Assembly: GCA_007280285.1 (NCBI GenBank)
Contig: QYQA01000037.1
Location: 1 to 38,000, forward strand
Direction: 5' to 3'
DNA: 38,000 bases
DNA from: Methylococcus sp.
GTDB taxonomy: Bacteria > Pseudomonadota > Gammaproteobacteria > Methylococcales > Methylococcaceae
Position 1 is the first letter of the stretch. Each line of letters starts with the position of its first letter. Of the stretch, positions 30,004-36,977 are shown piece by piece. The notes beneath the pieces are model-generated. The model was given only the letters and a program-made list of their open reading frames with translations, made no database searches and had not been told where the DNA came from. The translations under genes and the position numbers were made by a program.

Positions 30004-30622
30004 GTTTAGTCACGTTTAATCCATCACGACGCATCACTCGGAGAACCTCAATGGGTGAGGATGGCGTCAAATGCCGGAAGCGGATTCGTCGATAGAAGAG
30101 TTCGCACACAAAGAAAGACGCCATGATGAAAAAATTCAGGGTATTGGCGAACAGCATCGCTAACGTTACTTCACCGGATAGAGCCCAATAGAGGCCATTC
30201 AGCGCTAAAAGGATCAACAGCACCCCCCAACACTCGGTGAGGCGTTGGGTGTACGCCTGAAGTTCTAAGGGAAGCGGACGTTGATTGCGGACGCGCTGGG
30301 CCAAACGGGTAATCAGTGGGACTTCGGGTGGCTTCAGCGTTAAAAGGAAGGTCAATGACAGCGCAAGATTCATCAAGACAGGCATAACTAGGGCCGTCAT
30401 CCTTGGGTTCATGATAAATCCAAAACCCATCCCGAGGCTCAGTACAAACAGCATACTGAAGCGCGAACGTGGGCTCAAAGGAATCCCAAACGTCAAAATG
30501 ACCGCAAACACCGTATCGGGTAGCGTCATCCAGATGGGGTCAAAGAATTCAGAGCACAGTAGCCAGAGGGCCAATAGTGGGGCACCTACGGCAAGCATCG
30601 CGGCCGTCAACCACCTTATCAT
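29996..30622 (-). CDS. COG4648-type membrane protein of aryl polyene clusters
   Basis: Multiple TM segments, 'LPLELQAYTQRLTECWGVLLILLALNGLYWAL...FVCELFYRRIRFRHL'; position between ACP and dehydratase. Confidence 0.72.
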   Translation of the reverse strand: MIRWLTAAMLAVGAPLLALWLLCSEFFDPIWMTLPDTVFAVILTFGIPLSPRSRFSMLFVLSLGMGFGFIMNPRMTALVMPVLMNLALSLTFLLTLKPPEVPLITRLAQRVRNQRPLPLELQAYTQRLTECWGVLLILLALNGLYWALSGEVTLAMLFANTLNFFIMASFFVCELFYRRIRFRHLTPSSPIEVLRVMRRDGLNVTKHD

Positions 30623-30888
30623 CCGGTGGTTTTACGGGTGGTGACGGTGGTTCCTAGGTCTTTCAGTGATGAAAAAATGGTTTCGATGTCAGGATCATCT
30701 GATTTGATTTGAAAACCGTATTTCTTGGAGATGACAACCGAGAGTTCCAAGAGGTCAATAGAATCAAGACCAAGACCCTCAAGGTAGAGAGGGGCGTTAG
30801 GTTCGATGGTTTGAGGGTCAGCGTCGAGATTCAGCGCGCCAACAATCAATTCGGCAAGTTCTTTTTCAATAAGGGTTTGAGTGGCCAT
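30619..30888 (-). CDS. Acyl carrier protein
   Basis: 'APLYLEGLGLDSIDLLELSVVISKKYGFQI': phosphopantetheine site GLDSIDLLE. Met at 30888 fits better than the ORF-track start at 30942. Confidence 0.92.
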   Translation of the reverse strand: MATQTLIEKELAELIVGALNLDADPQTIEPNAPLYLEGLGLDSIDLLELSVVISKKYGFQIKSDDPDIETIFSSLKDLGTTVTTRKTTG

Positions 30889-30901
30889 AGGGGGTAATCG
30901 G

Positions 30902-31927
30902 TCAGGTATACGTTGGATGCCATGAAGATCCCGAAAGATCAAGAGTCGCTTCTATTTCAAGGAGGAGATCGCGCCGACAAATATCGGCTTCAAGCCAAAT
31001 GACACGGCTTGAAGGATGTAGCCATGACTTGAGACATTCTTTCATCAGGGCTTGATCCTTGGCTTGCCGCAGATATATTTTGAACGCCGCGCGTTCACCC
31101 CATTGCCACAAGGGCTGAAGATGATGGGTTTTAAGGAGAGTCGACAGATTATCGATCGTGATCTCACATTGGCGGCGGATGTCATTCGGGGCATGGGTTT
31201 CATGGCCTAAAATACTTGCAGTCCCGGAGATAAAAACCACGTCATGCTGCGGGCTTTTGAAGCGAACGGCTCTTGAAAAAGAGGGACTTTTGGGTCCGTA
31301 TCTCTCAGGATAATTGTATGCGCTCACTTGATTTGGATTTTCAAGGGGTGTCATCGCACCATTGCCGGCGATAAAGATCAGCCAAAGATCCTCCCCGGAT
31401 GAACCTAAGGCGCTCGCTGCAGGGAGGTTGTGCCGCATATTGAAGCCAAAGGCTTCGAGGGCCTCGAAACGCGCAAGACAGAAGCTCCTATAACGTTCAA
31501 GGTCCTCTTCTTCACGGTGGATCTCTGGAAAAAATTGCCACACTCTTAAAAGGTGCTCATAGCCAAGACGCCGAGTTGCCCCCAGTAAGCCATGATAAGC
31601 CGTTGTGGTAGCCTCCCGAATAGCCTTAGAAGGCCATCGGCCGACGCCAATTAAGAGTTCATCTGTAGCCGCGTAATCTATGCCGTTGAGGGTGCCATAG
31701 GTCGGTTTATTAAGGCTCGTCCAACGCTCACTCTGCGGTGAATCTTTGAGAGGAATGATGGCGGGATACGCCCTTGGCTTGCTCTCCCTTTCATGGCGTA
31801 AACGGGTGCTGTGTCCATAGTGGATTTCGGCCAAGGTAAAAGGTCCTTCTGTCCGAGGCCGCACCCCCTTGGGTTGCCTCGGCTCAGGATATAAGGCCTC
31901 CTTGACGCTGACCTTAGGCGCCATCAT
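30902..31927 (-). CDS. Chorismatase (XanB2/Hyg5/FkbO family), hydroxybenzoate-forming
   Basis: 'DELLIGVGRWPSKAIREATTTAYHGLLGATRRLGYEHLLRVWQFFPEIHREEEDLERYRSFCLARFEAL', 'NQVSAYNYPERYGPKSPSFSRA', 'VFISGTASILGHETHAPNDIRRQCEITIDNL'. Met at 31927/31924 preferred over 32011. Confidence 0.87.
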   Translation of the reverse strand: MMAPKVSVKEALYPEPRQPKGVRPRTEGPFTLAEIHYGHSTRLRHERESKPRAYPAIIPLKDSPQSERWTSLNKPTYGTLNGIDYAATDELLIGVGRWPSKAIREATTTAYHGLLGATRRLGYEHLLRVWQFFPEIHREEEDLERYRSFCLARFEALEAFGFNMRHNLPAASALGSSGEDLWLIFIAGNGAMTPLENPNQVSAYNYPERYGPKSPSFSRAVRFKSPQHDVVFISGTASILGHETHAPNDIRRQCEITIDNLSTLLKTHHLQPLWQWGERAAFKIYLRQAKDQALMKECLKSWLHPSSRVIWLEADICRRDLLLEIEATLDLSGSSWHPTYT

Positions 31928-31935
31928 CTGATGCT

Positions 31936-33204
31936 TCAGCGGCTGATGGTAGGAACGAAGCCGCGTCTCATCAGCCACGACTTGATGTAGTAGATGCTCC
32001 GGAACGCCCACAATGAGGGACCCAGGCGAGTCTTTCTGAAAAGATCGCCGGCCAGCACGGAGATCACCGCCCCTTTGACGTTAAAGATATTCCTTGGGTG
32101 CATAAAAAGATCCCGTATGGCGGGCGTGGTGATGCGGTAAATGAACCATGAGAAAACGCCAAGACCCCGATCGATATCTCGCTGAAAAGACTTCAGCAAA
32201 GAGGCAGTTCTAGTGGGGTCATTGAGGGCTCCGTCAATCACCTCAGCGGCCTTAAAGGCGCTGTTGAGCGCCAGATGCACGCCGCTTGAAAAGACCGGGT
32301 CAATGAATGCATAAGCATCTCCGATCAGCAGATAGTTGCTGCCCGTCATCTCTCTTGAACGGTATGAATAATTCCCGGTTGCAGTCACCTTCCCAACCCG
32401 CTGAGCCCCTTGAAGTCGTTCCGAGACGAGGGGGCTTCTGGCAATGGTCTGATCCATAAAATCATCCACAGGAATATCACGATTCTTGAGATACTCCGGC
32501 CGACAGACCGCACCGACGCTCATCGTGCCATCTTTGAGGGGGATCATCCAAAACCAGCCATCGTCAAACCAATAGACACATATATTGCCTTCAGCCTCCC
32601 CTTCAGCCCGCTGCGCTCCCTGATAGTGCGCATAGATGGCGGCGCTTTTATGTCTTTTATTGCGTTCTTTGAGATTGAGGGCGTCGGCCATGAAGGTGTC
32701 ACGTCCGGTTGCATCGATATAAAATCGCGCGGTAAATGTCTTCCTTGAACCCTTTTCGTTGCGCGCCGTGATGGATTGAAGGGTTCGTTCATGACACTCT
32801 AAGGTGTCAACACGCCAACCTTCATGGACGCAGGCACCTTTGGCTCTGGCATTTTCCAAAAGGAGATGGTCAAATTCTGAGCGTCTCACTTCATAGGCGT
32901 AAGGATAGTCGCCTTTGAGTGATTCACCAAAGTCGAATGTCGTTGATTTGCCGTGATAGATCGAATGAAATTCGGCAGCGTACTTCTTAAGCCCAATATG
33001 ATCGACCGCGTCGAGTACCCCGAGTTTTTCAAGATAAGGGAGACTTAACGGTAAGAGGCTTTCCCCGATATGAAACCGAGGATGATGATCTTTCTCAAGC
33101 ACAACGGTATCGAAGCCTTTCATGGCCAGGAGGGCCGCTGCGGCTGAACCTGCAGGGCCGCCGCCCATAATGAGGACATCGCAATGTTGGTGGGCGCGAT
33201 TCAT
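31936..33204 (-). CDS. Flavin-dependent halogenase-like FAD enzyme
   Basis: N-terminal 'VLIMGGGPAGSAAAALLAMKGF', 'GESLLPLSLPYLEKLGV', WxWxIP motif in 'DGWFWMIPLKDG', 'GDAYAFIDPVFSSGVHLAL', candidate catalytic Lys in 'LKKYAAEF'. Confidence 0.85.
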   Translation of the reverse strand: MNRAHQHCDVLIMGGGPAGSAAAALLAMKGFDTVVLEKDHHPRFHIGESLLPLSLPYLEKLGVLDAVDHIGLKKYAAEFHSIYHGKSTTFDFGESLKGDYPYAYEVRRSEFDHLLLENARAKGACVHEGWRVDTLECHERTLQSITARNEKGSRKTFTARFYIDATGRDTFMADALNLKERNKRHKSAAIYAHYQGAQRAEGEAEGNICVYWFDDGWFWMIPLKDGTMSVGAVCRPEYLKNRDIPVDDFMDQTIARSPLVSERLQGAQRVGKVTATGNYSYRSREMTGSNYLLIGDAYAFIDPVFSSGVHLALNSAFKAAEVIDGALNDPTRTASLLKSFQRDIDRGLGVFSWFIYRITTPAIRDLFMHPRNIFNVKGAVISVLAGDLFRKTRLGPSLWAFRSIYYIKSWLMRRGFVPTISR

Positions 33205-33232
33205 GGGGGACCGTCCATGTTAAAGATGATGA

Positions 33233-33254
33233 TGCTCTGAATTGTAGCAGAGCA
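33233..33254. promoter_or_regulatory. Perfect dyad between the divergent halogenase and deacetylase genes
   Basis: TGCTCTG-aattgtag-CAGAGCA: 7-bp arms, 8-nt spacer, about 29 bp upstream of the halogenase start. Confidence 0.5.
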
Positions 33255-33299
33255 ACCTAAAGGCCATGGGATGAGTCTTTCCTTATTCATTGAGTCACG

Positions 33300-34175
33300 A
33301 TGGACACGATAACATCAGCAATAAGAAGGCCAAGGGACTTTCAACCGTCTCAGTTCATTCGGTTGTCGATAGGCCTCCATCTGGTCGCCGGTGGCTTCTT
33401 GGCCTTGAGGCCTGAGGAGTGGCCCCTCGCTCTTGAGACCCTGGCGCTCGATCATCTGATCCTGGCATCATTGGGGCTCTGGCCAAAGAGTAGGGGCTTA
33501 GGCCCAAATTGGCGGCGTCTCCCTTTTGATGATGCATTCAACAATCGGGTCGCGTTAACCTTCGATGATGGGCCTGATCCCATCGTGACGCCGAAGGTCC
33601 TCGACCTTTTAGATGCTACATCCTCTACAGCAACTTTTTTCTGTATTGGCGAGCGCGTTCTTCAGCACAAAGGCCTGGTCCAGGACATTGTCGCCCGCGG
33701 CCATACGATTGAAAATCATAGTCACTATCACCGCCTGGGTTTTGCGTGTTCTTCGGTTCGGGGGTTTGTCGAGGAAATAGGGCGCGCTCAGGAGGCGATT
33801 GCTGAGATGACTGGTCGGGCGCCTCGATTTTTCAGGGCGCCTTTTGGCTTTAGGAGTCCATTACTCGAACCAGCGCTTTGTGAACTTGGACTTGATCTTG
33901 TTAGTTGGACCCGGCGTGGCTACGACACGCGTGAGCGATCTCCTCAGAGAATTCAAAAGAGACTCCTTCAAGGCCTCAGCGATGGCGATATCTTGTTGCT
34001 CCATGATGGTCATTCAGCGAAGAGCTTGACCGATCAGCCGGTGGTCTTAGACGTTCTACCTGATCTTTTAGCGACACTTCGAGACGAAGGACTCCAAGGG
34101 GTCAGTCTTGATCAAGGGATCCCCGCCTTTATGAACGACAACGACGCACACACAAAAGGGGCAAGCGAATCATGA
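33300..34175 (+). CDS. Polysaccharide deacetylase (NodB homology domain)
   Basis: 'RVALTFDDGPDPIVTPKVLDLLDATSSTATFFCIGERV', 'GHTIENHSHYH', 'RAPFGFRSPLLEPALCELGLDLVSWTRRGYD', 'DGDILLLHDGH'. Confidence 0.95.
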   Translation: MDTITSAIRRPRDFQPSQFIRLSIGLHLVAGGFLALRPEEWPLALETLALDHLILASLGLWPKSRGLGPNWRRLPFDDAFNNRVALTFDDGPDPIVTPKVLDLLDATSSTATFFCIGERVLQHKGLVQDIVARGHTIENHSHYHRLGFACSSVRGFVEEIGRAQEAIAEMTGRAPRFFRAPFGFRSPLLEPALCELGLDLVSWTRRGYDTRERSPQRIQKRLLQGLSDGDILLLHDGHSAKSLTDQPVVLDVLPDLLATLRDEGLQGVSLDQGIPAFMNDNDAHTKGASES

Positions 34176-34899
34176 ATTCGACGAAGAGACGGGCATGCAT
34201 GAAGGTGAGTAGCGCGTTGTCACGACCGTACTTGAAGTGGGTCACTCCGCCTTCTTCAGGCGTGAAATAGCGAACGGAGGCTGGCTGGTTGATCGCACAA
34301 ATACCGCGCCAACGGAGCCTTACAACCGCTTCTGGATCAAAATCAAAACGCCGCATAAAGGGCTGATGGTTCAAAATATCCAGAAGTGGCTCAATCGGAT
34401 AGACCCTAAATCCAAAGAGAGAGTCGCCGATGCCGCTCCACAGTGTTTCAAGATTGGCCCACCAATTAGAGATTCGGCGTCCTATGACCCTTAGAGAAGG
34501 AGCATCATGAGCGAAGATGGGCAGCCCTAGAATCATTCTTTCGGGCGACGCCTTTGAGAGCGTCATGAACAGCTGAATCGATCGGGCGGGGTGTTGTCCA
34601 TCTGAATCCATGGTCAACACATGAGTGAACCCCATTTGCTGTGCTGCACGAATTCCTTCATGGACGGCCGACCCTTTTCCCCGGTTACGATCAAGTCTTA
34701 AGATAAAAAGCCCCGTGTCCTCCTGCGCCATGGCCTCTAGCAGCACAGGGCTGCTATCGGTACTCCCATCCACCACCACCCAGACCGGGTTCCAGTAGGT
34801 TCTTGCTTCCCTCACCGTCTCAATGATCTTGAGACCAGGGTTATAGCTTGGGATGAGCACCAGGTGCGTTGGGTCAATATTGTCCATAATGAAGGTCAA
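34129..34899 (-). CDS. Family 2 glycosyltransferase
   Basis: 'LVLIPSYNPGLKIIETVREARTYWNPVWVVVDGSTDSSPVLLEAMAQ', 'NRGKGSAVHEGIRAAQQMGFTHVLTMDSDGQHPARSI'. Confidence 0.92.
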   Translation of the reverse strand: MTFIMDNIDPTHLVLIPSYNPGLKIIETVREARTYWNPVWVVVDGSTDSSPVLLEAMAQEDTGLFILRLDRNRGKGSAVHEGIRAAQQMGFTHVLTMDSDGQHPARSIQLFMTLSKASPERMILGLPIFAHDAPSLRVIGRRISNWWANLETLWSGIGDSLFGFRVYPIEPLLDILNHQPFMRRFDFDPEAVVRLRWRGICAINQPASVRYFTPEEGGVTHFKYGRDNALLTFMHARLFVEFMIRLPLLCVRRCRS

Positions 34900-34918
34900 T
34901 GCGATGTCTTAAAAGGGC

Positions 34919-35692
34919 CTATAGGTGGGTTGTCAATGCCTCCTGAAAGTAGCTTTCCATGGCCAGAGTCAGCTGACGAGCGGGTCCAATCGGTGGAAAC
35001 TTTTTTCCTAAGCGGAAAGTGATTCTAACCGGAATTTTTGGCGGTTTTGTGATGGGCCAACCTTTGCCAAGATACCCTGAAGGACAATCGATTAGGATGG
35101 TCTGTATAGGAACATCGGCCTTGAGTGCCAATAGAGCGCTCGTTTTGGTGAGGGGGTTAATCGGGGGAGAAAGCGTCCTCGTGCCTTCTGGAAATAGCAG
35201 GAGATGATGGCCTCTTGACAGATTGCGGCGACCCTCTCGTATCATGGCCAAGGTGAGGTGATTGGGAATGTAGCCTGCGAGTCTTGCACCGATACCGAAC
35301 AGAGGATGATCCAACAAAGAGGCTTTTAAGACCACGCCAAGGGCCGGTAAGGTCGTCAGTATGACAATAGCATCCAGAAGGCCTGGATGATTCGGCGTAA
35401 TGACCATGGGTGCAGAGGCCTTAAGAGGATCGAGTGCCCGGGTATCTGTGATCAGCCAACCCAGACTTCCGAGGACCGTCACATAAAGCCTAAAGCCGAT
35501 GCTGATCCCGAGACGGCTCAGCGATTGAACCTGTTGCTTTGAAAAAAAGGCATAGAGAAGCAGGGCAATGATGGACCAAGAAAGGCATAAGATGAGGAAG
35601 AAAAAACAAGAGATGATGAGCGCAAAGTAGCCATATAAGGCCGTGAGTGCCTCATGACATCTGGCGCCAAACACACTCAGGCCGCCCAACAT
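34919..35692 (-). CDS. PlsC-type 1-acylglycerol-3-phosphate acyltransferase-like protein
   Basis: 'VITPNHPGLLDAIVILTTLPALG' (NHx4D) and 'HHLLLFPEGTRTLSP'; N-terminal TM region. Confidence 0.9.
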   Translation of the reverse strand: MLGGLSVFGARCHEALTALYGYFALIISCFFFLILCLSWSIIALLLYAFFSKQQVQSLSRLGISIGFRLYVTVLGSLGWLITDTRALDPLKASAPMVITPNHPGLLDAIVILTTLPALGVVLKASLLDHPLFGIGARLAGYIPNHLTLAMIREGRRNLSRGHHLLLFPEGTRTLSPPINPLTKTSALLALKADVPIQTILIDCPSGYLGKGWPITKPPKIPVRITFRLGKKFPPIGPARQLTLAMESYFQEALTTHL

Positions 35693-35730
35693 TGCTACAA
35701 TTCCATCCTAACGATCATGGAGACCCCATA

Positions 35731-36078
35731 ATGACGACACAAACGGCCATGCCTCTCTTTTATACATATACCGGTGGTGAGTTCCAAAAGGCGGATGTCA
35801 GCCGTTTCTTTGGTGGCTATGCCAAGACCAACGATCAGATAGTAGCGGCGATTCAGCATCAGGGTTATGAGAGTATGACCCGTCAGGAAGTGTATGCTGG
35901 TGAGTTGAAGTTTTCCCTTTGGGAAGGTCCGGATCATCAGTGTGTCGTGTGTATTACCACTGAGGGCGTGCCGCCGCATATCATCTATTTGAATGGGCTA
36001 CTGAACTGGCTGCAGTTTCAGGGTGCCATTCTAAGCCCCGCGTTTCAGCTCGCGAAACTCGTCCACGGCGACGCTTAA
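35731..36078 (+). CDS. Hypothetical protein, 115 aa
   Basis: 'MTTQTAMPLFYTYTGGEFQKADVSRFFGGYAKTNDQIVAAIQHQGYESMTRQEVYAGELKFSLWEGPDHQCVVC...'; upstream purine-rich 'catggagacc'. No family recognised. Confidence 0.6.
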   Translation: MTTQTAMPLFYTYTGGEFQKADVSRFFGGYAKTNDQIVAAIQHQGYESMTRQEVYAGELKFSLWEGPDHQCVVCITTEGVPPHIIYLNGLLNWLQFQGAILSPAFQLAKLVHGDA

Positions 36079-36082
36079 TTCC

Positions 36083-36160
36083 AGAGGCCATTGTTTTAGC
36101 TTTCTGTGCATCCTGTTGGGATGTCACTGAGGCCTCTTGAAACGGTCAGAGAGCTAAAAC
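36083..36160. repeat. Two interleaved inverted repeats (A-B-A'-B' order) in a convergent intergenic region
   Basis: A AGAGGCC 36083-36089 with A' GGCCTCT 36131-36137; B GTTTTAGCTTTCTG 36093-36106 with B' CAGAGAGCTAAAAC 36147-36160 (one non-Watson-Crick position, G-U in the + strand RNA). Confidence 0.6.
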
Positions 36161-36370
36161 GGCCAGAACCAGAATCAAGAAGGACCATCGGGGTAGTTTG
36201 TTTTTATGGTTCTTTATTTTAAATTCATCCACCACGCTGAGCCAGTCGATCGCTTTCTGAGCGCTTGAAAATGGGCAGGATTTCTCTGCCAACACGAGAT
36301 CCTGTTCGGCCGTTTTCGTTGCCGTACTGCGGGTTCTTCTTGGGCGTGCATTGGAATAACGTTCAGTCAT
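36146..36370 (-). CDS. Small hypothetical protein with a C-terminal TM segment
   Basis: 74 aa, basic N-terminus, ends 'KLPRWSFLILVLAVLAL*', a tail-anchor-like topology. Confidence 0.5.
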   Translation of the reverse strand: MTERYSNARPRRTRSTATKTAEQDLVLAEKSCPFSSAQKAIDWLSVVDEFKIKNHKNKLPRWSFLILVLAVLAL

Positions 36371-36517
36371 GAGTTCCTCACGGGTTGATTTACCTTCACT
36401 TTAAGATTAAATGCTTCAATGGCAAGTAGGTCCAGCAGGTTTAAAGTATCGCATCTCATCCAAGGCTACGACTATGGCCCCCAAATGATCAATCCATCCA
36501 TTCTCATTCAGAATACT

Positions 36518-36859
36518 ATGAATACCATAAGAACGATTTCTTTACTTGCGGTGTTGTTGTCTGCCGCCCCCATGGTTGAGGCTGATTGGTGGGGCGACAA
36601 TGGCGATACGGCTGATGTGGAGGACATTGATTCTGGAGAGAAACCTGAAACCACCACCGATGATGATCTCATCAGAGATGCCCAAGGTCCTGGACAACCG
36701 CAGGACGACAATTCTAGCCAGCGGACACCGGTGATCTATGACTCCTGGGGCCGACCTTATGGCTACGGGATGCCCTATGGCTATGGGTATGGCTTTGGCT
36801 ATGGCAATGGATACATGGCAGGGCCTATGGTTGGCCGTGGCGGTGGCGGTCGTCGTTAG
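36518..36859 (+). CDS. Secreted Gly/Tyr-rich protein, sulfur-globule-protein-like
   Basis: Signal peptide 'MNTIRTISLLAVLLSAAPMVEA', acidic middle, Tyr/Gly tail 'GRPYGYGMPYGYGYGFGYGNGYMAGPMVGRGGGGRR'. ORF opens at 36419. Confidence 0.6.
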   Translation: MNTIRTISLLAVLLSAAPMVEADWWGDNGDTADVEDIDSGEKPETTTDDDLIRDAQGPGQPQDDNSSQRTPVIYDSWGRPYGYGMPYGYGYGFGYGNGYMAGPMVGRGGGGRR

Positions 36860-36881
36860 TCGTCGGTGAAATGAATAAAAA

Positions 36882-36898
36882 AAGGGCAGAGCGCCCTT
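36882..36898. terminator. Candidate hairpin terminator after the Gly/Tyr-rich gene
   Basis: AAGGGC-AGAGC-GCCCTT; the A-run lies on the left, so the T-tract follows the hairpin only when read on the minus strand. Confidence 0.4.
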
Positions 36899-36977
36899 GT
36901 CATAAGAAGGATTGAAGCCGCTGGCGGACTCACCCCTATCAAGACGTCAGGTGGAGAGAGCGCTTTATTTTAAAAAC

